Assembly: GCF_030684185.1 (NCBI RefSeq)
Contig: NZ_JAUXOY010000014.1
Coordinates: forward strand, 342,001-406,000
Direction of reading: 5' to 3'
Length of the DNA stretch: 64,000 nucleotides
Source: Methylotenera sp.
GTDB taxonomy: Bacteria; Pseudomonadota; Gammaproteobacteria; Burkholderiales; Methylophilaceae
Every line of letters starts with the position of its first letter. The first letter of the stretch is position 1. Below are positions 44,457 through 54,107 of the stretch, one piece after another. The notes beneath the pieces are model-generated. The model saw only the letters and a list, made by a program, of their open reading frames with translations. It did no database searches and was not told the DNA's origin. The translations under genes and the position numbers were made by a program.

Positions 44457-45923
44457 TTATTCCGCTAAGCCAGATCCAGCAGGACTAGGTGTGCCAGCAT
44501 TTGCCATACTTGTTTTTTTGCGGTTTCTTTTTTTACGTTTTTTTGGATTTGTATCGGCTTGCAGCATGGTTGCGCGCGCCTCACCGTCAGCATTGGCGAA
44601 TGCCGTCCACCATTCACCAAGTTCCATTGGTAGCTCGCCAGACTCACAACGCAATAGCAAGAAGTCATAGCCAGCCCGGTAGCGTGGATGCGCAAGCAAA
44701 CCAAAAGGGCGCTTGCCAGCACGCTGTTCAAAACGCGGTTGCATGCCCCAAATCTCTTTCATAGTAGCGGTGTAGCGGTTATGAATCGCCAGTTTTTCCG
44801 CTTGCGTAGCGATTACTTCAGACATTGCCATGTGCAATGCTGGAATCGCATGATGGCCGTCAGCTTTGTATACCTCCCAAGCGGCCAGCATTTCGTGCCA
44901 AAGCAAGGTTGCAAATAAAAAGCTCGGGTTGGCAGATTTTCCAGACAGTATGCGGTCGTCCGTATTCTTTAAAGCCAGCATGATAAAACGCTCGCCCATA
45001 GGCTGTTCTAAAACCACATCCAGCATAGGCAATAAACCGTGGTGTAAATGCTGTTCGCGCAATGCACTCACGCTTTCCATAGCGTGGCCTGATAAAAATA
45101 GCTTGAGCATTTCATCAAATAGGCGGCTAGGTGGCACGTCTTGCAATAAATCTGCCATTTTGGCGATAGGTGCCTGAGTGGCAGAGTCAATCTTTAAGCC
45201 TAATTTGGCAGATAAACGCACAGCGCGCAACATTCGCACAGGGTCTTCGGCAAAGCGCGTTTCCGGCTTGCCTATCATGCGTAGTACACCTGCTTTTATA
45301 TCGGCATAACCATTGTGAAAGTCGAGTACTTCTTGGCTGGCAGGGTCGTAATACAGCGCATTGGCAGTAAAGTCGCGGCGCACTGCATCATCTACAATCG
45401 AACCAAATACGTTGTCACGAATAATGCGGCCAGAATCAGTGACTTTAGAATCACCTTCAGCTTCAAGATGACTGCCACGAAACGTAGAAACCTCTATGGT
45501 TTCATCGCCAAATAGCACGTGCACTAATCTAAATCTTTTGCCAATAAGACGCGAGCGTCTAAAGATGCGGTTTACTTCTTCAGGTGTAGCGTCAGTGGCC
45601 ACATCAAAATCTTTAGGCGTGCGATTAAGTAATAAGTCACGCACCGCACCGCCAACAATATAGGCCTCAAAACCCGCTTTATGAAGACCCTCAGTAGTTT
45701 TAAGCGCAGCATTACTTAATAAATTGCGGTCAATTTTGTGGGTTTTTAGTGGAATGGTAAGTGCGCCATGATTGACGCAATCTGCATGTTTACGAAGCGA
45801 ATTTTTGGTTCTGAGAACAGGTCTGTGTGGCTGATTTTGTTGCGGCTTAGCAGTCGCAACATGATTGTGCTCGGGTTTAGCGTGTTTGGGCTTAAAAATT
45901 CTATCTAGCAGTTTTTTAATCAT
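44457..45923 (-). CDS. pcnB: Poly(A) polymerase I
   Basis: Adds poly(A) tails to RNA, promoting decay. From ATG 45923 the protein has 488 residues. The head domain has AYIVGGAVRDLLLNRTPKDFDVATDATPEEV (class II nucleotidyltransferase G-G and D-x-D) and RRSRLIGKRFRLVHVLFG. The neck has RRDFTANALYYDPASQEVLDF and EDPVRMLRAVRLSAKLGL. The C-terminus ends in a lysine/arginine-rich stretch (KKRKKRNRKK) likely to bind RNA. The long N-terminal and C-terminal basic regions distinguish it from CCA-adding enzyme. Confidence 0.94.
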   Translation of the reverse strand: MIKKLLDRIFKPKHAKPEHNHVATAKPQQNQPHRPVLRTKNSLRKHADCVNHGALTIPLKTHKIDRNLLSNAALKTTEGLHKAGFEAYIVGGAVRDLLLNRTPKDFDVATDATPEEVNRIFRRSRLIGKRFRLVHVLFGDETIEVSTFRGSHLEAEGDSKVTDSGRIIRDNVFGSIVDDAVRRDFTANALYYDPASQEVLDFHNGYADIKAGVLRMIGKPETRFAEDPVRMLRAVRLSAKLGLKIDSATQAPIAKMADLLQDVPPSRLFDEMLKLFLSGHAMESVSALREQHLHHGLLPMLDVVLEQPMGERFIMLALKNTDDRILSGKSANPSFLFATLLWHEMLAAWEVYKADGHHAIPALHMAMSEVIATQAEKLAIHNRYTATMKEIWGMQPRFEQRAGKRPFGLLAHPRYRAGYDFLLLRCESGELPMELGEWWTAFANADGEARATMLQADTNPKKRKKRNRKKTSMANAGTPSPAGSGLAE

Positions 45924-45943
45924 GGTTAAATTATAACTTAAAT

Positions 45944-46492
45944 TCAATCATGCTCATTTTTCCAAAGCACGTCACTTACGTTGGCCTCTTTGTTAATAAT
46001 GCGGCACATCACAAATAACAGATCCGATAAACGGTTTAAGTATTGTAATGAAATATCGGTTACCTTTTCATTGCGATGAAGCTCGACTAATTTACGTTCT
46101 GCACGACGACAAACGGTGCGTGCCAGATGGCAATATGCGGCTGCCTTTGTGCCACCTGGTAAAATAAATTCCTTTAGCGGCGCTAGGCTGCCGTTCAAAG
46201 CATCTATTGACTCTTCTAAATTTTCAATACGTTCTTTATGTAATATTACGTAACCAGGGATGCAGATTTCGCCACCCACATTAAATAAATCGTGCTGAAT
46301 TTGAATGAGCGTTGCCACCAAAATATCAGGCACAGCTTCTGTTAACAAAATACCAATAACTGAATTTAACTCGTCGACATCACCCATTGCATCTACACGC
46401 AAGCTATCTTTGTTGATGCGACTACCGTCGCCTAAGCCTGTGGTGCCATCGTCACCTGTTCGCGTATAAATTTTGCTTAGTCTGTTTCCCAT
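45944..46492 (-). CDS. PduO-type cob(I)alamin adenosyltransferase
   Basis: Converts cob(I)alamin to adenosylcobalamin. From ATG 46492 the protein has 182 residues. Motifs: KIYTRTGDDGTTGLGDGSRINKDS (ATP-binding N-terminus), VDELNSVIGIL, HDLFNVGGEIC, FILPGGTKAAAYCHLARTVCRRAE and YLNRLSDLLFVMCRIINKE. It is of the PduO/MMAB fold rather than CobA. It diverges from murI with about 47 bases between the starts, so their promoters must overlap. Which B12 enzyme it serves is not seen here. Confidence 0.93.
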   Translation of the reverse strand: MGNRLSKIYTRTGDDGTTGLGDGSRINKDSLRVDAMGDVDELNSVIGILLTEAVPDILVATLIQIQHDLFNVGGEICIPGYVILHKERIENLEESIDALNGSLAPLKEFILPGGTKAAAYCHLARTVCRRAERKLVELHRNEKVTDISLQYLNRLSDLLFVMCRIINKEANVSDVLWKNEHD

Positions 46493-46539
46493 AACATTTC
46501 CTCTATAATATGCACATTGTAACTGATGACGACCTTGCA

Positions 46540-47361
46540 ATGAGCGCTCAACCCATTAAGTCTGATGAAAGAAATGTTGAAAAACCCGTCGCCGTATTCG
46601 ACTCTGGCGTTGGCGGTATTTCCGTTTTAAAGCATATTCATGCATTATTGCCGCACGAGCAATTGCTCTACGTGGCAGATAGCAAATATGCGCCTTATGG
46701 CAATAAAACACCTGAAGAAATTCAAGCGCGCTGCTTTGAAATAGCAGACTTTTTAATTGCAAAAGAGGCTAAAGCTCTGGTGGTAGCCTGCAATACCGCT
46801 ACTGCTGCGGCAATTGATGCGTTGCGAGACAAATACACCTTGCCAATTATAGGTATGGAGCCCGCAGTAAAACCAGCTGCAGAAGCTTCTAAAAACGGCA
46901 TCATTGGCGTGCTTGCTACAACAGGAACACTTAAAAGCGCGCAATTTGCAGGGTTGCTGGAAAGTTATGGCCGTAACGTGAAAGTGGTCACACAAGCTTG
47001 TGTAGGCTTGGTGGAATGCATTGAGCGTGGAGAATTAAACACCGTCAGTACAAGGTCGCTTATTCAACAATATTGCGCACCATTGCTGGCAGAAGGTGCA
47101 GATACTATTGTGCTGGGTTGTACGCATTATCCATTTGTACGAGAGGTGATTCGAGAAATTGTGGGTGAAAAAATTAGTTTGATTGATACAGGCGCAGCAG
47201 TTGCGAAGCAATTAAAACGTCAGCTGGAAGAGCAAGCTTTGTTGTCCGCCAGTAAACAGCCTGCGGACGTAAAGTTCTGGACAAACAGCGAAGCAGAAAA
47301 TTCCAAGCAAGTGATTGAAGCTTTGTGGGGAAGTGGTGCTGATGTGAGTGTTATATTGTAA
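46540..47361 (+). CDS. murI: Glutamate racemase
   Basis: Makes D-glutamate for peptidoglycan. I choose ATG 46540 (273 residues); an upstream start at 46510 would extend into the opposite promoter. Motifs: VAVFDSGVGGISVLKHI, YVADSKYAPYGNKT, VVACNTATAAAIDALR with the first catalytic Cys, and IVLGCTHYPF with the second. Full length. Confidence 0.95.
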   Translation: MSAQPIKSDERNVEKPVAVFDSGVGGISVLKHIHALLPHEQLLYVADSKYAPYGNKTPEEIQARCFEIADFLIAKEAKALVVACNTATAAAIDALRDKYTLPIIGMEPAVKPAAEASKNGIIGVLATTGTLKSAQFAGLLESYGRNVKVVTQACVGLVECIERGELNTVSTRSLIQQYCAPLLAEGADTIVLGCTHYPFVREVIREIVGEKISLIDTGAAVAKQLKRQLEEQALLSASKQPADVKFWTNSEAENSKQVIEALWGSGADVSVIL

Positions 47362-47478
47362 GTGTTTAGCAAAGCATAATGCGGTAGATACGGATTAAAC
47401 TTTGCCTCGATACCCAGTGAGGTGATGCCAGAGGGCATCGCGGAGCAGTTTTATGTGAAATATGTAAAATTACTGCAT

Positions 47479-47682
47479 TTAATGATGTTTTACAATTTCA
47501 CCCGCTTTAAGCTTATATTTTGTGCCGCAGTAAGGGCAAGATACTAGTCCTGTTTTAGCGACATCTAAAAACACACGCGGGTGAGATGACCAAAGTGCAA
47601 CCTCATCTGTTGGGCAATGTAAAGGCAGGTCTTTTGCTGAGACTTCAGTGAACTTAATTTCACGCTCTTTTATATCAGACAT
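47479..47682 (-). CDS. Zinc-finger domain protein (CHCC type)
   Basis: Small protein of 67 residues from ATG 47682 (an earlier ATG at 47691 gives 70). Contains HCPTDEVALWSSHPRVFLDV followed by SCPYCGTKYKL, the Cys-His-Cys-Cys arrangement of the zf-CHCC family related to the complex I NDUFS6 subunit. Such genes often stand beside ilvE in betaproteobacteria, as here. The exact function is not known. Confidence 0.85.
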   Translation of the reverse strand: MSDIKEREIKFTEVSAKDLPLHCPTDEVALWSSHPRVFLDVAKTGLVSCPYCGTKYKLKAGEIVKHH

Positions 47683-47699
47683 ATTATTCACTCAATTCT

Positions 47700-47775
47700 T
47701 AATTGTCATTGCGGAACAAGCCCGCAATCTCGTATATAAGGAAGCTAGATTCTGATTCTTATCAGAATGACAGTA
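47700..47775. repeat. Candidate intergenic repeat element with hairpins
   Basis: The stretch between the zinc-finger gene and ilvE holds TTGCGGAACAAGCCCGCAA, which folds on itself, and TTCTGATTCTTATCAGAA, a second hairpin. It resembles short dispersed palindromic elements of proteobacterial intergenic DNA. No second copy was noticed within this window. Confidence 0.35.
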
Positions 47776-47786
47776 ATTAATGGAAT

Positions 47787-48719
47787 TTACACCAAAGTTA
47801 GCCAATCGGCATGCTTGGCGGATTTTCCTGTCACTACATCAAAGTACATTTTTTGTAACTGTTTGGTGATTGGCCCAGCAGTGCCTGTGCCAATGTTACG
47901 GCGGTCTAGTTCGCGAATCGGCGTCACTTCAGCGGCTGTACCTGTGAAAAAGGCTTCATCGGCTGAATATACCTCATCACGTGTGATGCGTTTTTCGATT
48001 ACAGTTAAGCCGATTTCAGCAGCTAACTGCAATATCGTATCGCGAGTGATTCCTTCCAGCGCGCTAGTGAGGTCTGGCGTATAGAGCTTGCCGTTGCGTA
48101 CGATAAATACGTTTTCGCCCGAACCTTCAGCAACAAAGCCATCTACATCGAGTAGTAAGGCTTCTTCATAGCCATCTTGCGCAGCTTCCTGGTGCGCCAA
48201 AATGCTGTTCATGTAGTTGCCGTTTGCTTTGGCCTTACACATGGTGATATTGACGTGGTGACGTGAGAATGACGATGTTTTAACTCGAATGCCGTTATCC
48301 AAAGCCTCTTGACCCATGTAGGCACCCCATTTCCAGGCGGCTACAATTACGTGGGTTGACAGTGTTTTTGCAGAAATACCCATCGCTTCAGCACCGTAAA
48401 ATGCCATTGGTCGCATGTAGGCTGATTCCAGGTTGTTTTCACGCACTGCTGCTTTTTGCGCTTCCATCATTTCTTCTTTGCTGTAAGGCATTTTCATTTG
48501 CAATATGTGCGCACTGCGGAATAGTCTGTCTGTATGTTCTTTTAAACGGAATATCGCTGTACCTTTGTCAGTTTTATATGCGCGCACGCCTTCAAATACA
48601 CCCATACCATAGTGTAAGGTGTGGGTTAATACGTGAGTGGTGGCATCGCGCCAGTTTACCATTTTGCCGTCATACCAAATTACGCCATCGCGGTCTGCCA
48701 TTGAGGTTGGAATTGCCAT
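47787..48719 (-). CDS. ilvE: Branched-chain amino acid aminotransferase
   Basis: PLP enzyme for the last step of leucine, isoleucine and valine synthesis. The 310 residues of fold-type IV include DGVIWYDGKMVNWRDATTHV, HTLHYGMGVFEGVRAYKTD, KANGNYMNSILAHQEA (PLP Lys region), YEEALLLDVDGFVAEGSGEN and RDEVYSADEAFFTGTAAEVTPI. Full length. Confidence 0.95.
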   Translation of the reverse strand: MAIPTSMADRDGVIWYDGKMVNWRDATTHVLTHTLHYGMGVFEGVRAYKTDKGTAIFRLKEHTDRLFRSAHILQMKMPYSKEEMMEAQKAAVRENNLESAYMRPMAFYGAEAMGISAKTLSTHVIVAAWKWGAYMGQEALDNGIRVKTSSFSRHHVNITMCKAKANGNYMNSILAHQEAAQDGYEEALLLDVDGFVAEGSGENVFIVRNGKLYTPDLTSALEGITRDTILQLAAEIGLTVIEKRITRDEVYSADEAFFTGTAAEVTPIRELDRRNIGTGTAGPITKQLQKMYFDVVTGKSAKHADWLTLV

Positions 48720-48833
48720 GTTGCTGCCTTTTTAACGAATTTTGTAAAAGCATTATTGTAAACTAAAGGGCGTTATTCTTGTCGCATGTTAAAATTAAAT
48801 GACTAACTATTTGAAACTTAATTGAGGATTAAC

Positions 48834-49421
48834 GTGCAACATATACTTAAAGCAATATGTCTCATTCTATTGATAAGTTTTTTATCTGCCTGCAAGCCGT
48901 CAGGTGAGGCGAATAAGTTTGTGGCCACGGATATTACTGGTGCAGATTTTGGACAATCATTTAGCCTGACTGACCACACAGGCAAGCTGCGTTCTATGGC
49001 TGATTTTAAAGGTAAAGTAGTAGCTTTGTTTTTTGGTTATACGCATTGCCCGGATGTTTGCCCCACTACGATGCATGACTTAAAACTGGCGATGAAGTTG
49101 TTGGGTGATCAATCAGATCAAGTGCAAGTGTTGTTTGTAACACTAGATCCAGTGCGAGATAGCCAAGCATTGCTGGCTCAATTCATCCCGTCTTTTGACC
49201 CGCGATTTATTGCCTTACGCGGTAGTGAGGAGGAAATCGCAGCGACCGCTGCCGTTTTTAAAATATACGCAAAAAAGATAGAGGCGCAAGGCAAGGGCGG
49301 CTATACCGTTGATCATAGTGCGGGAATGTATGTGTTTGATAAAGAAGGAAAAATAAGGCTGTACGTTGATTATGGTGAAAAGCCGGCCGATATTGCGAAT
49401 GATATTAAACAGTTACTTTGA
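48834..49421 (+). CDS. SCO1/SenC-family copper chaperone lipoprotein
   Basis: Periplasmic thioredoxin-fold protein for copper delivery to cytochrome oxidase. I choose GTG 48834 because GAGG lies 6 bases upstream; the TTG at 48822 has no ribosome binding site. This gives 195 residues. Lipoprotein signal with LLISFLSACKP. The copper site is CPDVC in FGYTHCPDVCPTTMHDL plus the later His in VDHSAGMYVF. With ccoG it makes two oxidase-assembly genes in the window. Confidence 0.92.
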   Translation: MQHILKAICLILLISFLSACKPSGEANKFVATDITGADFGQSFSLTDHTGKLRSMADFKGKVVALFFGYTHCPDVCPTTMHDLKLAMKLLGDQSDQVQVLFVTLDPVRDSQALLAQFIPSFDPRFIALRGSEEEIAATAAVFKIYAKKIEAQGKGGYTVDHSAGMYVFDKEGKIRLYVDYGEKPADIANDIKQLL

Positions 49422-49455
49422 TAAATCACTCACGATTTGAATTCGTCAGGAATTT

Positions 49456-49496
49456 AAAAAGGGGCATTGGGTGTAGTTCAAAGTGCCCCTTTTATT
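49456..49496. terminator. Rho-independent terminator after the SCO1 gene
   Basis: Stem AAAAAGGGGCA paired with TGCCCCTTTT, loop of about 18 bases, then TTATTTGT. Its symmetry also lets it serve the convergent DUF805 gene. Confidence 0.8.
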
Positions 49497-49514
49497 TGTA
49501 CGATGATTAAGTAT

Positions 49515-49850
49515 TTAGTTTGCTGCTACTTCACCATATTGATTTTCTGCTGCATCACCAGGCTGCACTAGCAAGTAGATCATGGCAATCCAGCCTAGAA
49601 TTGGAATAATCCAAATCAATTGAAACCAGCCACTCTTGTTGGTATCGTGTAAACGGCGTGAGCCAACAGCCAATGAAGGTATTATAGTTGCAAGTGAAAA
49701 AACCCATGAAATGTTGCTACTCACTACTTCTAAGGCTAGCGCAACAAGAAAACAAAACAGAAAAAACCACCAGAACTCAGGTCGTTTTGCGCGACCATTA
49801 AAATCTGCGTATTTTTGAAAGCATAGTTTTACAGCATCTTGAAAGTTCAT
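49515..49850 (-). CDS. DUF805 inner-membrane protein
   Basis: Membrane protein of 111 residues. The start AVKLCFQKYADFNGRAKRPEFWWFFLF and the block LAVGSRRLHDTNKSGWFQLI are diagnostic of DUF805 (YhaH/YhaI family). Three or four hydrophobic helices. The physiological role of the family is not established. Stands alone between two terminators or gaps. Confidence 0.88.
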   Translation of the reverse strand: MNFQDAVKLCFQKYADFNGRAKRPEFWWFFLFCFLVALALEVVSSNISWVFSLATIIPSLAVGSRRLHDTNKSGWFQLIWIIPILGWIAMIYLLVQPGDAAENQYGEVAAN

Positions 49851-49958
49851 TATTACCCCCTAATTATTATGGTGATTAAAATACTAGCACGCCAATCGTA
49901 TAATGAATATTAAATATGATTCACTTTAAGTCTCTATCTTGAAATATGCGATGACATT

Positions 49959-50666
49959 TTAAAAACGGTGCAATTTTGGGGATAGCGCTTTTAACTCTTT
50001 TTCTGCTGATTTGTAATCTGGGAAAATGCTGGCCACTGTCGCCCAAAACTTGGCCGAATGATTCATTTCTTTTAAGTGGGCAAGCTCATGGCAAACTACG
50101 TAGTTGATGATATGTGGTGGCGCTTGTAACAAACGCCAATTCAGCCGGATTTCTTTTCTTGAGTTGCAGCTTCCCCAACGTGAGCTGGCATTAGATAAAC
50201 TCAGCGACGCGAAATTTACACCTAACTTACTGGAAAATATTTCTAAACGCCTAGTAAAGTCTGTAATGGCTTGCTTTTTATACCATTGAATCACTTTGCG
50301 TGATACTAATGCTTGGTCATGGTGATTAGGCATCGCTAATTGTAAAACACCAGGTTCATATTCAACTGCTTTTGAGCGCACATGATGCTCTACAGTCAAT
50401 GTGATTGCATTGCCCAAAAATAGCAATTGCTCTCCATGTTGCCATTGCATGTCCGGAATTTTATTGGCAGTAAGTGCGGCTAATTTTTTGCGTATCCAAT
50501 CCGCTTTCAGCACAATAATGCCTTCAAGATGAGATTGTGAAATACGCTTTGGCGCATGAATGACCAAACCAGCCGCAGTGATTTTTAAGCCGACAGTGCG
50601 ACGCTGGCGACGCTCTAACTGGTATTGTAATTGTTGCCCACTGGGCAGTGTGAGGGTGTGGCTCAT
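49959..50666 (-). CDS. YgjP-type (DUF45/M48-like) metallopeptidase
   Basis: Protein of 235 residues with a C-terminal zinc-peptidase motif VVCHELAHLKEMNHSAKFW (HExxH plus a downstream His). SLSNASSRWGSCNSRKEIRLNWRL precedes it, as in the YgjP/SprT-like group. The N-terminal half is a small beta-rich domain (RRTVGLKITAAGLVIHAPKR). The substrate is unknown. It follows plsC by 7 bases on the same strand. Confidence 0.9.
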   Translation of the reverse strand: MSHTLTLPSGQQLQYQLERRQRRTVGLKITAAGLVIHAPKRISQSHLEGIIVLKADWIRKKLAALTANKIPDMQWQHGEQLLFLGNAITLTVEHHVRSKAVEYEPGVLQLAMPNHHDQALVSRKVIQWYKKQAITDFTRRLEIFSSKLGVNFASLSLSNASSRWGSCNSRKEIRLNWRLLQAPPHIINYVVCHELAHLKEMNHSAKFWATVASIFPDYKSAEKELKALSPKLHRF

Positions 50667-50673
50667 GTGTTAA

Positions 50674-51381
50674 TCACACGCTTAATGTTGCCATTTCGGT
50701 TTCAATCCAATGCTCAACTTGATGGTTTAATGCGTCGGTTTTTATACCTACCATTTGAATAGGTTTTCCGATGTGTATCTGGATAATCCCTGGTTTTTTG
50801 ATAAATGAATTTTTAGCCCAATACTCACCTGCGTTATGTGCAACTGGTACAACTTGAGTTTGCGTATGTGTGGCCAACCATGCACCACCAATATGATATT
50901 TTCCACGCTCACCAGGTGCTTTGCGCGTACCTTCTGGAAATATGACGACCCAAAACCCCTTATCTAATCTTGCTTTTCCGTTGGCGACCAGCTTTTTCAA
51001 TGCTTCGCGCCCGGCACTGCGGTCAATTGCGATTGGGGATGACATCGCTAAACCCCAGCCGAATATCGGAATCATTAATAGCTCACGTTTGAGCACATAA
51101 ACCTGAGTAGGAAAAATGGCTTGAAACGCCAGTGTTTCCCAAGCAGATTGATGCTTTGCAAGAATGATACTGGGCGAATTTGGAATATTTTCAAGGCCGG
51201 TAATTTCATGGCGAATGTTGCAGGTGATTTTCAACCACCACAACATGCTACGCGCCCAGCCAGAGATTAAATCATTACGCGTAATCGGGTTAAGCGGCAA
51301 CGCAAGTAACGCGATGAGAGTGAATATCGGCGCAGTAAGCACTTGACCCACAAAGAACAAGAGTGAACGCAAAAACAGCAT
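50674..51381 (-). CDS. plsC: 1-acyl-sn-glycerol-3-phosphate acyltransferase
   Basis: Makes phosphatidic acid in the inner membrane. The 235 residues have a hydrophobic N-terminus, KHQSAWETLAFQ (the HxxxxE form of the HX4D acyltransferase motif seen in this subgroup), IDRSAGREALKKL and VVIFPEGTRKAPGERG. Ends 7 bases before the YgjP-type gene and starts 16 bases after gmhB. The gmhB-plsC pair is conserved downstream of glyS in betaproteobacteria. Confidence 0.94.
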   Translation of the reverse strand: MLFLRSLLFFVGQVLTAPIFTLIALLALPLNPITRNDLISGWARSMLWWLKITCNIRHEITGLENIPNSPSIILAKHQSAWETLAFQAIFPTQVYVLKRELLMIPIFGWGLAMSSPIAIDRSAGREALKKLVANGKARLDKGFWVVIFPEGTRKAPGERGKYHIGGAWLATHTQTQVVPVAHNAGEYWAKNSFIKKPGIIQIHIGKPIQMVGIKTDALNHQVEHWIETEMATLSV

Positions 51382-51397
51382 ATATATAACCTTTTAG

Positions 51398-51958
51398 TTA
51401 CTCTTGTTCTGCAATAATTCGCTGCGCAGCTTCGGCTAAGTCAGCACAAATCCAAGTGTTGGCAGGTAATGCTTTATCGGCATCCTGTTGAGATGCCGCT
51501 AATGTTGCTTCACCTTTGCCTGTACGCACTAAAATAGGCTGACAGCCCGAGCTGGCAAAAGCTTGCAAATCACGTAATGCGTCACCCACCGCAGGTACGC
51601 CGCTCAATTCCATAGAAAAACGTAAGCCAATTTCTTCTATCATGCCTGTCTCTGGTTTACGGCAATGGCAATGCTCATCTGCAGCATGAGGGCAATAAAA
51701 TATCGCGTCAATGCGACCACCCACCTGCGCTAATTCACGGTGCATTTTGTCATGAATACTGTTAAGTGTTGTCATGTCAAACAAACCGCGGCTCACACCA
51801 GATTGGTTGGTTGCAATTGCCACTCTGAAACCAGATTGATTGAGTAAGGCAATCGCTTCAAGGCTACCCGCAATGGGAATCCATTCGTTAGGATTTTTGA
51901 TGAAATTGGCGGAATCTTGGTTGATTACACCGTCTCTATCTAAAATCACTAATTTCAT
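51398..51958 (-). CDS. gmhB: Heptose-1,7-bisphosphate 7-phosphatase
   Basis: HAD phosphatase of LPS heptose synthesis, 186 residues. Motifs: VILDRDGVINQDSANFI (nucleophile Asp), VAIATNQSGVSRGLFD, zinc loop CPHAADEHCHCRKPETGM and AVGDALRDLQAFASSG. Full length. The gene lies 19 bases after glyS. Confidence 0.94.
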   Translation of the reverse strand: MKLVILDRDGVINQDSANFIKNPNEWIPIAGSLEAIALLNQSGFRVAIATNQSGVSRGLFDMTTLNSIHDKMHRELAQVGGRIDAIFYCPHAADEHCHCRKPETGMIEEIGLRFSMELSGVPAVGDALRDLQAFASSGCQPILVRTGKGEATLAASQQDADKALPANTWICADLAEAAQRIIAEQE

Positions 51959-51977
51959 CAGTCAGCTCGCTTTTATA

Positions 51978-54107
51978 TTAACTGGCTAGTTTGGATAAAT
52001 CTGCAACGCGGTTCATGGCCTGATGCAAGGATGCCAATAATCCAAGACGGTTCGCTTTCAGCGCAGGATCATCTGCGTTCACCATTACGCTATCAAAAAA
52101 TGCATCCACAGGTGCTTTTAGAGCCGCAAGGGATTTAAGTGCTGCGGTGTAATCACCGCCCTCGAATAACTTGTCAGCTTCAGGTTTTACTTTGCCTAAT
52201 GCAGTATTCAGCGCGATTTCCGCTGGTTCTTGCAGTAAACTAACATTAACTTCCGACTTAACTTCACCCTCAATTTTTTTCAAGATATTGCCTACGCGCT
52301 TGTTGGCGGCGGCGAGGGCAGGAGCTTCGTCAAGTGCAGAGAAAGTTCGTACAGCAGCAAGACGTTGAGGAATATCACTTAAAATTTCTGGATTAAGTGA
52401 CAGCACCGCATCAACTTCTTGTGGACTTGCACCTTGTTCACGTAAGTTCACACTCAATCGGTCAAAACAGAACTCTTTAATTGCCTGTATTGTCGCTGCT
52501 TGTGTGCTTGATTCGGCATTAAACTGGCTAAGTACATCTTGAATGAGGCTGCTAAATGTCAATGGCAGTTTGCATTCAATCAGCATGCGAATAATACCCA
52601 GTGCCTGCCTGCGTAAACCGAATGGGTCTTTGTCGCCCGTTGGTTTTTCACCTATGCTAAATAAGCCAACCAGGGTTTCTAGTTTATCTGCTAAAGCAAC
52701 GACCACACCTACTTGATTGCGCGCTAATTCATCCCCTGCGAAGCGAGGTTTATAGTGGTCTTCAATCGCAAAAGCGACTTCGTCATCCAAGCCTTCATGT
52801 TGAGCATAATAGCGCCCCATAATGCCTTGCAGTTCGGGGAATTCTCCCACCATGTCTGTAATTAAATCGGTTTTTGCAAGTTGCGCAGCAAGGCCGGCTT
52901 TTGCAGCTAATTCAGCATCTCCTAGTTGTAGACTAATGGCGATGGCGATTGCACTGACGCGCTCTGTACGTTGACCTTGTGAGCCAAGTTTATTGTGGTA
53001 AACCACTTTATCTAAGCTGGAAATACGTGATTCCAACGACTTTTTACGGTCTTGGTCGAAGAAGAATTTTGCATCAGCTAAACGAGGACGCACCACACGT
53101 TCGTTGCCACCGATCACTGCACTTGCGTCATCTGGGCTGATGTTAGAAACGATTAAAAACTTATTAGTCAGTTTGTCGTTTGCATCTAATAACGGAAAAT
53201 ACTTTTGATTTGCCTTCATGGTAAGAATCAAACACTCTTGCGGGACTTCTAAATACACTTCTTCAAACTGGCCGAGTAGCACATTGGGGCGCTCAACCAG
53301 TGCGGTGACTTCATCCAGCAAAGCATCGTCTTCAATCGGTTTTAGACTTGTGCTGAGACCGGTCGAAACATTTTGTGCCGCAGCATTGAGTTGGCGCACA
53401 ATCTCAGCGCGACGCTCAGTAAAGCTGGCAATCACAGCACCTTCGGTTTTGAGTTGTTCTGCGTAAGTATCTGCATTTTTTAAAATAACAGGCGACACGG
53501 AAGCTTCAAATCGGTGGCCTTGTGTTTGGTTGCCTGCAGTTAAGCCGAGCGCAGTAACTGCGACAACATCGTTACCATGCAAAGCCACCAAGCTATGCGC
53601 AGGGCGAACAAAATTTACGTTGCTCCAGCCATCCGCCAATTGATAGGTCATGACTTTTGGAATCGGCAACTTTGTGATGGCGTCGTTTAACGCGATTTGT
53701 AAGCCATCTTTAAGTGAAATGCCTTTTTGCATCACATCTAAAAACAAAGCCTCACTTTTACCGTCCATTTGCTTAGTGAGGTTCGCTACTGAAGCTTCGG
53801 TTAAGCCCATACTATTTAAGCGTTTGATTAAAGCCGGGGTTGCGTTGCCGCTGGCGTCCATCCCTACGCTTACAGGCATGAGTTTTTGCATAGAGGTTTT
53901 ATTTGGTGCAACAGCGAGTATATTTGTAGCATGCACAGCAAGGCGACGTGGTGAAGCGTATGCCGTTACAGCGGCAGTATCTGCGGCTAAACCTTGTGAT
54001 TTGAGTGTTTCAAACAATACACTGGCAAATGCCTCGCCTAGTTTATTTAAGGCTTTTGGTGGTAGTTCTTCAACAAATAGTTCTACTAATAGATTTTTCG
54101 TGCTCAT
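51978..54107 (-). CDS. glyS: Glycyl-tRNA synthetase beta subunit
   Basis: tRNA-binding subunit of the tetrameric glycyl-tRNA synthetase. From ATG 54107 the protein has 709 residues and overlaps the glyQ stop as ATGA. It starts [20 protein letters not shown], with later [30 protein letters not shown] and the HD-like [27 protein letters not shown], and ends in the anticodon-binding-like domain. Normal length. Confidence 0.96.
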   Translation of the reverse strand: MSTKNLLVELFVEELPPKALNKLGEAFASVLFETLKSQGLAADTAAVTAYASPRRLAVHATNILAVAPNKTSMQKLMPVSVGMDASGNATPALIKRLNSMGLTEASVANLTKQMDGKSEALFLDVMQKGISLKDGLQIALNDAITKLPIPKVMTYQLADGWSNVNFVRPAHSLVALHGNDVVAVTALGLTAGNQTQGHRFEASVSPVILKNADTYAEQLKTEGAVIASFTERRAEIVRQLNAAAQNVSTGLSTSLKPIEDDALLDEVTALVERPNVLLGQFEEVYLEVPQECLILTMKANQKYFPLLDANDKLTNKFLIVSNISPDDASAVIGGNERVVRPRLADAKFFFDQDRKKSLESRISSLDKVVYHNKLGSQGQRTERVSAIAIAISLQLGDAELAAKAGLAAQLAKTDLITDMVGEFPELQGIMGRYYAQHEGLDDEVAFAIEDHYKPRFAGDELARNQVGVVVALADKLETLVGLFSIGEKPTGDKDPFGLRRQALGIIRMLIECKLPLTFSSLIQDVLSQFNAESSTQAATIQAIKEFCFDRLSVNLREQGASPQEVDAVLSLNPEILSDIPQRLAAVRTFSALDEAPALAAANKRVGNILKKIEGEVKSEVNVSLLQEPAEIALNTALGKVKPEADKLFEGGDYTAALKSLAALKAPVDAFFDSVMVNADDPALKANRLGLLASLHQAMNRVADLSKLAS

